The notes under the pieces are model-generated. The model saw only the letters and a program-made list of their open reading frames with translations, searched no databases and was not told where the DNA came from. This document shows positions 55,552 through 63,160 of a DNA stretch of 64,000 bases, piece after piece (the first letter of the stretch is position 1; each line of letters opens with the position of its first letter). Both the position numbers and the translations under genes were made by a program. This DNA comes from Nesterenkonia halotolerans (GTDB taxonomy: Bacteria; Actinomycetota; Actinomycetes; Actinomycetales; Micrococcaceae). Where the stretch lies: positions 372,001 to 436,000 of the forward strand of contig NZ_JADBEE010000002.1 in assembly GCF_014874065.1 (NCBI RefSeq), read 5' to 3'.

Positions 55552-55636
55552 CCTTCAAAGCGGTGCCTAGGTGCACAGCCCACAACCCACCGTCGCTCAC
55601 CGAACCCAGCGCGTCAGCGGGGCATGACCTGGGGAT

Positions 55637-56245
55637 TCAGCGCACGCCGCGGGCTGCCAGGGCCTCGGCGGTCTCCTCGGCGTGGCGCAGGCTCATCACC
55701 AGCAGCGGCATCACCGTCGCGCGCGGGGTGGGCCGCATCCCGCGCGCCCGCTGGGCTTCGCGGATCTCCGCGTAGAAGGAGAGGATCACCGGGACCGAGC
55801 GGATCGTCAGGGACAGGGCCAGCGAGATCCGCTCGGCGCTGAGCCCGACGCGCCGCAGCGGGCGGTCGATCGGACGCAGGGCGTCTTCGCAGGCGGCGAG
55901 GATGTCGGATGTGGCGGTGGTCAGCGTGAACAGCGCGGCCAGCAGGACGACGGCGAGCACGCGGCTCACGTTGAAGCCCGTCTCCTCAGGGGTCAGGAAG
56001 ATCAGCTGTGGAACGGTCAGCACCACCACCAGCCACTTCAGTCGCCACAGCTGAGCGAGCAGCCCGCGCAGACCGACTCCGGCAAAGAGGTATCCGCTCA
56101 GCACCGCGGTCCAGATCGTCAGCAGGACCCAGAGGTTCTCGCGGAAGAGCGAGGCGGCCAGGGCCGCGAGGAAGATGCCCAGGAACTTGGCGCCCACCGG
56201 CATCCGGTGCAGCGTCGAGTCTCCTGGCCGGTAGAGCGGAATCAC
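55637..56245 (-). CDS. ECF transporter transmembrane component (EcfT / BioN-like)
   Basis: A 202-residue membrane protein of the CbiQ/EcfT family that couples the substrate-binding S-component to ATPases. About five helices. The coupling motifs are visible as ARRs-like segments EAQRARGM (about residue 165) and ETAEALAARG at the C-terminus, matching the two conserved Ala-Arg-Gly motifs. It follows bioY by 33 bp on the same strand, so it is probably the BioN-type partner. No ATPase gene (BioM) lies in or next to the pair. Confidence 0.87.
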   Translation of the reverse strand: MIPLYRPGDSTLHRMPVGAKFLGIFLAALAASLFRENLWVLLTIWTAVLSGYLFAGVGLRGLLAQLWRLKWLVVVLTVPQLIFLTPEETGFNVSRVLAVVLLAALFTLTTATSDILAACEDALRPIDRPLRRVGLSAERISLALSLTIRSVPVILSFYAEIREAQRARGMRPTPRATVMPLLVMSLRHAEETAEALAARGVR

Positions 56246-56278
56246 CGATTCACCCCATCACATATCCCGCGCTCGGTG

Positions 56279-56920
56279 TCACCGAGCAGGGCCGTGCGAG
56301 GTGCGTCGACGGCGCGCGTGGGTGAACGGTGCGGGGTAGGCGCGGGCGAGCGGCTGAGTCAGCATGATCGCGATGACGGCCTTGATCACATCTCCGGGGA
56401 GGAACGCGAGATTCAGCAGCAGCGCCTGCTCCAGGCTCAGGCCGAGCTGGAACGCCATGACGGGCAGGCCGCAGGCGTAGACCACCAGGATGCCGCCCAG
56501 CACCGTGCCGGTGATGGTGCGCCAGAGTCGCAGCGGCCAGGAGGCCTGGGTGATGAGCCCGACGAGGAACGCACCCGGGATCCAGCCCAGCGCGAAGCCT
56601 GCGGTGGGGCCGGCGAAGACGCCGAGGCCACCTGAACCGTGAGCGAGCAGCGGCAGTCCGGCTGCGACCAGCAGATGCAGCAGGACGATGGCGCCGGCAC
56701 CGCGCCACGGCCCCAGGACCGCCCCGGCGAGCATGACGCCCAGGGTCTGCAGGGTGATCGGCACGCCGCCTGCGAGTGGGATCGCTGGAAGCTGACCCAG
56801 CACTGCCACCAGCGCGGCGAACATGGCCATCTGCGAGATGCTGCGGACGGCTGTGCTGGGGCCGTCGGCTGCGGGGGTGGGGCCAGTGGGGGGACTGAGA
56901 GTCTCAGATCTGTTGAGCAC
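56279..56920 (-). CDS. bioY: Biotin transporter S-component BioY
   Basis: High-affinity biotin-binding membrane protein. 213 residues, with a ~30-residue hydrophilic N-terminus and six helices. BioY signatures: GGVPITLQTLGVMLAGAVLGPWRGAGAIVLLHLLVAAGLPLLAHGSGGL, then GPTAGFALGWIPGAFLVG and LPGDVIKAVIAIML. GTG start at 56920 with TATATT 6 nt upstream on the minus strand, indicating a leaderless mRNA. The C-terminus is Arg-rich. Operon with the EcfT gene. Confidence 0.94.
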   Translation of the reverse strand: MLNRSETLSPPTGPTPAADGPSTAVRSISQMAMFAALVAVLGQLPAIPLAGGVPITLQTLGVMLAGAVLGPWRGAGAIVLLHLLVAAGLPLLAHGSGGLGVFAGPTAGFALGWIPGAFLVGLITQASWPLRLWRTITGTVLGGILVVYACGLPVMAFQLGLSLEQALLLNLAFLPGDVIKAVIAIMLTQPLARAYPAPFTHARRRRTSHGPAR

Positions 56921-56936
56921 TGTTCAAATATAGTGC
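56917..56936 (-). promoter_or_regulatory. bioY promoter/operator
   Basis: On the minus strand GCACTATATTTGAACAGTGC includes the -10 TATATT and reaches the GTG start. Its ends GCACT/AGTGC are inverted repeats, so a repressor bound here would block transcription. A biotin regulator (BioQ- or BirA-type) is a guess. Confidence 0.5.
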
Positions 56937-57016
56937 CAACCTCGGCTGTGTTTCAGCCTGCGGCAGATTCCCAGCCGATTCCCAGTCTCAATCATGTTCA
57001 GTCGAGGGTGGGCAGT

Positions 57017-57022
57017 TAGAAT
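57017..57022 (+). promoter_or_regulatory. Candidate -10 for the Bax-1-like gene
   Basis: TAGAAT lies 105 bp before ATG 57128; the leader holds TAGGAG at 57111-57116. The -35 region has only TGTTCA at 56995-57000. Confidence 0.45.
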
Positions 57023-57127
57023 GTTTAAGGACTCGTCCCTCGTGTGTGTGACCGGCCGTTCAGCCGTGACATGCGAGGACGAACGATGAGACATCCACCC
57101 GAGCACCGATAGGAGTGCGGTCACACC

Positions 57128-58051
57128 ATGTCCAACCCGATCTTCAACACCGGTGCCTTCCCTGACCAGTTCAGCGAGAAGAAGCGCGAGCGGCGCCGGT
57201 TCTACATGAATGACCAGGGTGGCGTCACCGAGCAGCAGCGTCGGCAGAACCCCGCCCAGGGTCAGCCCTTCGCGACCCAGTACGGGATGCCGGGCCAGCA
57301 GGCCGGCGCAGGACGCGCCAGCACGGACCAGCTGAACCAGCAGTACAACCTCCCCGATGCGGCTGGTTCGCAGGGCGCTCCGATGACCTACGACGACGTC
57401 ATCCGCAAGACCGTCACCAGCTTCGCGGTCCTCCTCGTGGGTGCCGCGGTCGCCGTCGCACTCGGTGTGGTCATGCCCGGTCTCGTCATGGGCCTCGCGC
57501 TCGTCGCGGCTCTGGTCGGCTTCGGACTCGGCCTGGCCAATGCCTTCAAGAAGGAGCCGAGCCCGGCTCTGATCCTGGCCTACAGCGCGACCCAGGGCTT
57601 CTTCCTCGGTGCGATCACGATGTTCCTGGAGACTCAGTTCCCCGGCATCGCGGTGCAGGCCGTCATGGCCACCGTGGCGGTCTTCGGCACCATCCTGGCG
57701 CTGTTCAAGTCCGGCAAGATCCGCGCCACCCCGAAGCTGAACAAGATCTTCTTCGTCGCGATCATCGGCTACGCCGTCTTCTCGCTGATGAACCTGGGTC
57801 TGATGATGTTCACCGACCTGGGCATGTTCGGCCTGCGGTCGGGCTGGTTCGGCATCGCGATCGGCGTCTTCGCCATCCTGCTGGCCTCCTACTCCCTGGT
57901 CATGGACTTCACCAACATCCAGGAAGGTGTGGACGCCGGCGTCGCCCAGAAGTACGGCTGGGCCGCTGCCTTCGGTCTCACCGTCTCCCTGGTGTGGCTC
58001 TACATCGAGATCCTCCGTGTGATCGCCATCGTTCGCTCTATGGCGGAATAG
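57128..58051 (+). CDS. Bax inhibitor-1 / YccA-family membrane protein
   Basis: A 307-residue membrane protein of the BI-1/YccA/YbhL superfamily, often a pH-sensitive Ca2+ leak or FtsH-associated protein. The N-terminal ~90 residues are hydrophilic, Gln/Gly-rich. Seven helices follow, from about residue 95 to 302. Typical features: the segment LILAYSATQGFFLGAITMFLE near 155, MDFTNIQEGVDAGV (acidic pair of the pore region) near 263, and KYGWAAAFGLTVSLVWLYIEILR near the C-terminus. Followed by an intrinsic terminator. Confidence 0.9.
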   Translation: MSNPIFNTGAFPDQFSEKKRERRRFYMNDQGGVTEQQRRQNPAQGQPFATQYGMPGQQAGAGRASTDQLNQQYNLPDAAGSQGAPMTYDDVIRKTVTSFAVLLVGAAVAVALGVVMPGLVMGLALVAALVGFGLGLANAFKKEPSPALILAYSATQGFFLGAITMFLETQFPGIAVQAVMATVAVFGTILALFKSGKIRATPKLNKIFFVAIIGYAVFSLMNLGLMMFTDLGMFGLRSGWFGIAIGVFAILLASYSLVMDFTNIQEGVDAGVAQKYGWAAAFGLTVSLVWLYIEILRVIAIVRSMAE

Positions 58052-58112
58052 CTGTTCCCTGGGGTCCCGCGCCGATCAGGCGATGACCCTGCGAGGCTCT
58101 CTCCCGAGAGTC

Positions 58113-58158
58113 GACGGGCCCGACCGACGCATGCGCTGCGTGGGGCGGGCCCGTCTTT
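58113..58158 (+). terminator. Intrinsic terminator after the Bax-1-like gene
   Basis: GACGGGCCCG (58113-58122) pairs perfectly with CGGGCCCGTC (58146-58155), with an inner ACGC/GCGT stem in the loop, followed by TTT. Confidence 0.75.
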
Positions 58159-58194
58159 GCAGGGAAGGCCCGCAAGCCATGTCAGGATGTACCA

Positions 58195-59646
58195 ATGAAC
58201 ACAGTGGAAAAGCTCGAGCTGTTGGAAGAGGACGTTCCGCCGCGGATGGCCGAGGAGCAGCGGATCCAGGATGACGTTCCCTGGGGCGTCCGGATCGCTG
58301 CGGCCTGGTCCTGGCGAGTCATCGTCATCCTTGCCTTCATCGGCGTGCTGATCTGGCTGCTCAGCCACGTCTCGCTGCTGCTGATCCCACTGCTGGTCGC
58401 GGCTCTTCTGGCGACGCTGCTGCGACCGCTGCACAATCTCTTCGTCAAGCTCAAGTTCCCCCGCGTGCTGGCGGCCATCACCACGCTGATCGTGCTGATC
58501 GGATTCGTCACCGGGCTGCTCTGGCTCGTGGGACAGCAGCTGGTCCAAGGTTTCACCGAGATGGCCAGTCAGGTGACCGAGGGACTCTTCGAGCTCGTGA
58601 CGCTCGCGGAGGAGACCGCTGCCGGTTTCGGCATCCAGATCTCTGCCGATCAGATCAACCAGGGGCTTGAAGAGGGCCTGACTTATCTGCAGGACAACTC
58701 AGATGCCATTCTGGGTGGGGCCATGACCATCGGTTCCACTGCTGGCAGCCTGTTCATCGGCATGGTGCTGGCCCTGTTCACGCTCATCTTCTTCCTGGCC
58801 GATGGTCGCAAGATCTGGGACTTCCTGGTGTTCTTCGCCCCCGGCAAGCACCGCCCCGCGATCCACGGTGCCGGTCGCCGCGGCTGGACGGCACTGGGCT
58901 CCTATATGCGCGTGCAGGTCTTCGTGGCCGGCGTCGACGCCGTGGGCATCGGTGTGGGCGCTGCGATCCTCGGTGTTCCGCTCGCACTGCCTGTGGCCGT
59001 GCTGGTGTTCCTGGGCTCCTTCGTGCCCGTGGTCGGTGCGGTGGTCACCGGCGCTGTGGCCATCATCCTGGCCCTGGTCGCCAACGGCCTGGTCAATGCG
59101 CTGCTGATGGTCGGCGTCGTGCTGCTGGTCCAGCAGATCGAGTCCAACATCTTGCAGCCCATCGTCATGGGCAAGGCTGTGCGCCTGCACCCGCTGGCCG
59201 TCATCCTCGCCGTGACCGCAGGCACCACGCTGCTCGGCATCGTGGGCGCGCTCTTCGCTGTGCCGGTGCTGGCCTTCGTGAACCGTGCCGCGCAGTACCT
59301 GGTCAAGGAGGAATGGCGCGCGGATCCCGAGGCGAAGGCGATGGAGAGGCTGGAGAAGGAAGAGGCCATCAAGCGCGCCGCGCAGAAGGAGCAGCAGGAG
59401 GCCGAGGAGCAGGCCTCGCTGGCGAACATCACCCGTCGCCTGAAGGAGACCATCCCCGGGCTGAACCCCGACCGTCCCGCCTTCGGCCGCCGCGGTGGGG
59501 CTCCCGCGGGGACCGTGACCCGCACAGAGACGCAGTCGGGCGTGAGCACCGGGGAAGCGACGCACAGCGACGCGCAGCCCGACGAAAGCGTTACCATCGC
59601 GGAAGAGGACCACTCCCGGCCGGAGGATGAGGGTAGACGCGAATGA
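58195..59646 (+). CDS. AI-2E family transporter (TqsA/YdiK-like)
   Basis: A 483-residue membrane protein with about eight helices between residues 30 and 385. The family core shows in LIPLLVAALLATLLRPLHNLFV, FTLIFFLADGRKIWDFL and the region LVNALLMVGVVLLVQQIESNILQPIVMGKAVRLHPL, the most conserved segment. It is followed by a ~100-residue cytosolic tail with a coiled-coil-like Glu/Lys/Ala stretch (KAMERLEKEEAIKRAAQKEQ). Members export signalling molecules, Na+ or small solutes; the substrate here is unknown. Its stop overlaps ilvA (ATGA). Confidence 0.9.
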   Translation: MNTVEKLELLEEDVPPRMAEEQRIQDDVPWGVRIAAAWSWRVIVILAFIGVLIWLLSHVSLLLIPLLVAALLATLLRPLHNLFVKLKFPRVLAAITTLIVLIGFVTGLLWLVGQQLVQGFTEMASQVTEGLFELVTLAEETAAGFGIQISADQINQGLEEGLTYLQDNSDAILGGAMTIGSTAGSLFIGMVLALFTLIFFLADGRKIWDFLVFFAPGKHRPAIHGAGRRGWTALGSYMRVQVFVAGVDAVGIGVGAAILGVPLALPVAVLVFLGSFVPVVGAVVTGAVAIILALVANGLVNALLMVGVVLLVQQIESNILQPIVMGKAVRLHPLAVILAVTAGTTLLGIVGALFAVPVLAFVNRAAQYLVKEEWRADPEAKAMERLEKEEAIKRAAQKEQQEAEEQASLANITRRLKETIPGLNPDRPAFGRRGGAPAGTVTRTETQSGVSTGEATHSDAQPDESVTIAEEDHSRPEDEGRRE

Positions 59647-60941
59647 CACAGATCCAGCACGTACCAGACACCAGCGCAGGTGCCCCGCTGCGCCCCGGCG
59701 CACAGCTCAGCGTGCAGCTCGAGGACGTCCAGGCTGCGCAGGAGCTGCTCGCCGACATCATCGTGCGCACCCCCATGGAGCACTCGCGTGCTCTCGGACG
59801 CATGATCGACGGGACCGTGCACCTGAAGGCAGAGAACCTCCAGCGCGCAGGTTCCTTCAAGGTCCGCGGGGCCTATGTGCGCATGGCGCGGCTCTCCGAG
59901 GAGGAGAAGGCCCGCGGCGTCGTCGCGGCCTCTGCCGGCAACCACGCCCAGGGTGTGGCGCTGGCCGCCAAGAAGCTCGGGATCACCGCCAAGATCTACA
60001 TGCCGCGCGGCGTGGCCCTGCCGAAGCTGGCGGCCACCCGTGACCACGGCGCCGAGGTCATCCTCTACGGCTCCAATGTGGACGAGGCCCTGGCCGAGGC
60101 GCAGCGGCACTCGGATGAGACCGGTTCCGTGTTCATCCACCCCTTCAACAACACCGATGTGGTCGCCGGACAGGGGACCATCGGCCTGGAGATCCTGGAG
60201 CAGGAGCCCGAGGTCGACACCGTCATCATGGGGATCGGCGGGGGAGGCCTGCTCGCCGGCTCCGCCGTGGCGATCAAGCAGCAGGCGGCACGTCTGGGCC
60301 GTGAGGTGAAGATCATCGGGGTCCAGGCGGAGAACGCCGCCGCCTACCCGCCCTCGCTCGCTGCGGATGCGCTGGTGCCGATCAAGGGCGTGCGCACCAT
60401 CGCCGATGGCATCGCCGTGGGTCGCCCCGGGGAGATCCCGTTCGAGATCATCAAGGAGCTCGTCGACGAGGTCGTCACGGTCAGCGAGGACGCGATTGCC
60501 CGCGCGCTGATCTTCCTGCTGGAGCGCTCCAAGATGGTGGTCGAGCCGGCCGGCGCCGTCCCCGTCGCGGCGCTGATGGAGGGAAAGCTCGCCGATCTGG
60601 GCATCAAGCCCAAGAACGTGGTCGCCGTGCTCTCCGGCGGCAACATCGACCCGATGCTGATGTTGCGCGTCATCCAGCACGGGCTCTCGGCTGCGGACCG
60701 GTTCCTGACGGTGAAGATGATGCTCAAGGACCTGCCCGGTGAGCTGGCGACGATCTCCCAGATCATCGCGGATGCCGATGCCAACGTCACCGGCGTGGAT
60801 CACAGCCGGATCGGTGGGGCACTGTCCATGGGTGAGGTCTCCATCGTGATCAACATGGAGACCAAGGGCGCCGAACATTCCGAGCGGGTGCTCAACCGGC
60901 TCCGTGCCCAGGGCTACGAGCCGATCGTCCCGCCCCACTGA
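59643..60941 (+). CDS. ilvA: Threonine ammonia-lyase (threonine dehydratase)
   Basis: PLP enzyme that converts threonine to 2-oxobutanoate, the first step of isoleucine synthesis. 432 residues. PLP-Lys in ENLQRAGSFKVRGAY near residue 72; SAGNHAQGVALAAKKL; the phosphate-binding loop GIGGGGLLAGSAVAI near 200; VLSGGNIDPMLM near 330. The C-terminal ~85 residues form a single ACT domain (LKDLPGELATISQIIADADANVTGVDH). This intermediate length matches actinobacterial IlvA rather than the two-ACT enterobacterial enzyme; feedback by isoleucine is likely but not proven by sequence. Confidence 0.95.
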   Translation: MTQIQHVPDTSAGAPLRPGAQLSVQLEDVQAAQELLADIIVRTPMEHSRALGRMIDGTVHLKAENLQRAGSFKVRGAYVRMARLSEEEKARGVVAASAGNHAQGVALAAKKLGITAKIYMPRGVALPKLAATRDHGAEVILYGSNVDEALAEAQRHSDETGSVFIHPFNNTDVVAGQGTIGLEILEQEPEVDTVIMGIGGGGLLAGSAVAIKQQAARLGREVKIIGVQAENAAAYPPSLAADALVPIKGVRTIADGIAVGRPGEIPFEIIKELVDEVVTVSEDAIARALIFLLERSKMVVEPAGAVPVAALMEGKLADLGIKPKNVVAVLSGGNIDPMLMLRVIQHGLSAADRFLTVKMMLKDLPGELATISQIIADADANVTGVDHSRIGGALSMGEVSIVINMETKGAEHSERVLNRLRAQGYEPIVPPH

Positions 60942-60993
60942 GAGCCGACAGCGCAGCACCTGCTTGACGGCTCAGCACCTGACCACACCACAG

Positions 60994-61040
60994 ACGACGA
61001 CGGCGGCCCCTCACCTGAGAGGGGCCGCCGTCGTCGTTCT
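60994..61040. terminator. 19-bp perfect hairpin between ilvA and greA (bidirectional terminator)
   Basis: ACGACGACGGCGGCCCCTC (60994-61012) pairs with its exact complement at 61019-61037, loop ACCTGA. It lies between convergent genes. Only a short TTCT follows on the + strand. Confidence 0.85.
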
Positions 61041-61100
61041 GGGCTGATGCTGGCCTGAAGCGGGTCCCTGAGGACCGGCTTCAGGCAGCGAGAAGCGCGT

Positions 61101-61601
61101 TCAGCCCTTGAAGGGCTCCGCGGAGACGATCTCCACGGTGATGTCCTTGCCGTTGGGCGCGGAGTAGCTGAGCTTGTCTCCGGGCTTGGCGCCGTTGATG
61201 GCCTCGCCGATGGGGGAGCGCTCGGAGTAGACCTCGAGGTCGGTGTCTCCGGCGATCTCACGGTTGCCGAAGAGGAACTTCATCGTGTTGCCGGCGATCT
61301 TGGCCTCGACCAGCATTCCGGGCACCACGGTGTCGCCGGTGGGGGCGTCGCCCACATAGGCGTTCTCGAGCAGATCGCTGAGGTAGCGGATGCGAGCCTC
61401 GGCCTTGCCCTGCTCCTCCTTGGCGGCGTGGTAGCCGCCGTTCTCCTTGAGGTCGCCCTCTTCGCGGGCGGACTCGATGCGGTCAACGATCTCCTGACGG
61501 CCGGGTCCGCTGAGGTGCGCAAGCTCGCCCTTCAGCCGGTCGTAGGCCTCCTGGGTGAGCCACTGGGCATTCTCGTCGATCTCGGGGCTGTGCGTTGACA
61601 C
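61101..61601 (-). CDS. greA: Transcript cleavage factor GreA
   Basis: Rescues backtracked RNA polymerase by stimulating transcript cleavage. 166 residues. The N-terminal coiled coil (about 12-85) carries the acidic tip AREEGDLKENGGYHAAKEEQ near residue 45-65, followed by the C-terminal FKBP-like domain with ERSPIGEAINGAKPGD. GTG start at 61601, with AAGGAGAG about 8 nt upstream. The greA-DUF4307-mca neighbourhood is an actinobacterial pattern, here interrupted by a ModA-like lipoprotein gene. Confidence 0.96.
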   Translation of the reverse strand: MSTHSPEIDENAQWLTQEAYDRLKGELAHLSGPGRQEIVDRIESAREEGDLKENGGYHAAKEEQGKAEARIRYLSDLLENAYVGDAPTGDTVVPGMLVEAKIAGNTMKFLFGNREIAGDTDLEVYSERSPIGEAINGAKPGDKLSYSAPNGKDITVEIVSAEPFKG

Positions 61602-61627
61602 GGTTCATCTCTCCTTTTCATGCAAAG

Positions 61628-61687
61628 ACCCCGCCGGGGGACGGCATGGTGCTCCGGCCCTAAGTCCGGAACCAGCCTCGGCGGGGT
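61628..61687 (-). terminator. Multi-stem hairpin upstream of greA
   Basis: Outer stem ACCCCGCCG (61628-61636) with CGGCGGGGT (61679-61687); inner stems TGGT/ACCA (61647-61650, 61671-61674) and TCCGG/CCGGA (61653-61657, 61666-61670). On the minus strand it is followed by CTTT and then the greA ribosome site. It may terminate the upstream lipoprotein transcript or attenuate greA. Confidence 0.6.
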
Positions 61688-61748
61688 GTTGTTGCGTTCC
61701 ACACATGGTAGTGGGGCCGCTCCGGATTCACAATCAGGACCGTACAGT

Positions 61749-62612
61749 TCAGTGGGAGCTGGCTCCCATTTCCGCGGAAGGAGGCGGAAGGAAGCCCGCT
61801 TCGCTGAACGCGGAACGCGCATCCTCTCCCGCCAGCACCTCGAAGAAGTCTTCGGCCGCAGCGTCATCCTGCGGCTTCTCCAGCACCCCTGCCCAGACCT
61901 CGGCGGTGCTGCGCTCCGAGGCGGGGACCTCGAAGGTCTGCAGCGGCGTGTCCTGCGCCAGTGCATCAGTGACATAGGCCAGGGCGGCGTCGCTGCGTCC
62001 GGCACCGAGATCGGTCAGCGGGGTCTGCGGGGTCTGCGGCCCGTCGGTGGTGCTCGCCCGCGCCAGCGTCGCATCGCTCGCGCCCAGATCAAGCTCGTAG
62101 GCGTTGACGAGGTCAGCCACCTGTGTGGTGCAGGGAGCATCCGCGGCGCAGGTGCTCACCCGCAGGTCAGCGACGCGCTCAGCGAAGTCGTCAAAGTGCA
62201 GGATGTTCTGCGGGTTCTCCGCGGTCGCCACCAGCACCAGACGATTGCTCGCCAGCGGCAGCGGATCCCCGGAGATGTGTCCCTCGCGTTCAAGGTCCTG
62301 CATCTGTTCTCGAGAAGCGGTCAGCACGACATCGGCCTGCGGAGCGGCGTCGATCCGCTCCACCATCGCCTCGGTGTCCAGGTACTCGACCTCGGCGGAG
62401 AGGGTGCTGTTGCGCTCCTGCAAGGTGGAGTCGAGCTGGTCCAGCGCCGGCTTGGTGGAGGGTGCTGCGATCACCGAGGCGCTGCGGACTTCACCGGCGG
62501 GCACCTCGTAGGCGGGACCGCAGGCGCTGAGCACGAAGGCGGCCACGAAACAGAGCAGAAGCACGAGCGCGATCACGCCGCGGAGTCGAAAGAACAAGGA
62601 GTCAGGTTTCAC
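61749..62612 (-). CDS. ModA-like periplasmic-binding lipoprotein
   Basis: A 287-residue lipoprotein. It has a long hydrophobic signal (GVIALVLLLCFVAAFVLSAC) with lipobox LSAC at about residue 31. The mature part follows the ModA/type-II periplasmic-binding pattern: VRSASVIAAPSTKPALDQL, AQADVVLTASREQM, LASNRLVLVATAENP, and a C-terminal SDAALAYVTDALAQ segment. Divergent compared with true ModA proteins, and no modBC genes are adjacent, so it may be an orphan binding protein or sensor for molybdate or another oxyanion (inference). Confidence 0.75.
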   Translation of the reverse strand: MKPDSLFFRLRGVIALVLLLCFVAAFVLSACGPAYEVPAGEVRSASVIAAPSTKPALDQLDSTLQERNSTLSAEVEYLDTEAMVERIDAAPQADVVLTASREQMQDLEREGHISGDPLPLASNRLVLVATAENPQNILHFDDFAERVADLRVSTCAADAPCTTQVADLVNAYELDLGASDATLARASTTDGPQTPQTPLTDLGAGRSDAALAYVTDALAQDTPLQTFEVPASERSTAEVWAGVLEKPQDDAAAEDFFEVLAGEDARSAFSEAGFLPPPSAEMGASSH

Positions 62613-62684
62613 GGGGCACGCCCCTTACGGGGTGAATGGAGCCCGTCTGCTAGAGCTCTTTGGGTGATGCTGAAGATGCAGGAG

Positions 62685-63140
62685 CTAGTCAGCGTCCCAG
62701 CAGGAATCCACCACTCCGGTGACTCCGCGGGACTCTGTCCGCACATCAGTGCTGTAGTACTGACTGCGATCTTCTGGGTTCGACCCGTCCTGCGGGCCGA
62801 GGGTGACGATGTCTGCACCGACAACGGCGTAGCTGTTGTCGAGCACGTGGACCATGCACTGCACAGTCGCGTCGAAGTCCTTCGTCACCTGGAAGTCTAC
62901 TTCAGCTTCGGTGTCGGAGACGATGGTGTAGCCGACGTCGGTGTGCGTGATCTGACCGATGGCGTTGCCCACAGTGAAGTAGATCATCGCCGCCAGGGCC
63001 AGCAGGAGTGCTCCGAGGATCATCCAGCGTTGGGACTTCGCCGAGATCCGGCGCTTCGGCGCACCATACCGCGACTCCACGCCAGGAGAAGTCCCCGTGT
63101 CGCCGGAGGCTGCGGCCTCGGTGGTGCTGGACTCTGTCAT
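62685..63140 (-). CDS. DUF4307-domain membrane protein
   Basis: A 151-residue protein with a ~38-residue hydrophilic N-terminus (with RYGAPKRRISAKSQRW), one membrane helix (MILGALLLALAAMIYFTVGN, about 40-59) and an extracytoplasmic domain with two Cys (about residues 104 and 147). Matches DUF4307, a family found next to mca and greA in actinobacteria. TAGAAT lies 7 nt before its ATG on the minus strand, suggesting a leaderless mRNA from the promoter shared with mca. Confidence 0.87.
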   Translation of the reverse strand: MTESSTTEAAASGDTGTSPGVESRYGAPKRRISAKSQRWMILGALLLALAAMIYFTVGNAIGQITHTDVGYTIVSDTEAEVDFQVTKDFDATVQCMVHVLDNSYAVVGADIVTLGPQDGSNPEDRSQYYSTDVRTESRGVTGVVDSCWDAD

Positions 63141-63146
63141 CGGGAC

Positions 63147-63153
63147 TATTCTA
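63147..63153. promoter_or_regulatory. Symmetric bidirectional -10 shared by mca (+) and DUF4307 (-)
   Basis: TATTCTA reads TATTCT on the + strand (8 nt before mca ATG 63161) and TAGAAT on the minus strand (7 nt before DUF4307 ATG 63140). The two start codons are only 20 bp apart, so both transcripts would be leaderless and use the same DNA for their -10. Confidence 0.65.
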
Positions 63154-63160
63154 GGTGCTT

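Noticed and set aside
58902..60959. 685-codon minus-strand frame opposite ilvA and the AI-2E gene
   Set aside because: Shadow of two confident genes; no domain or start signal.
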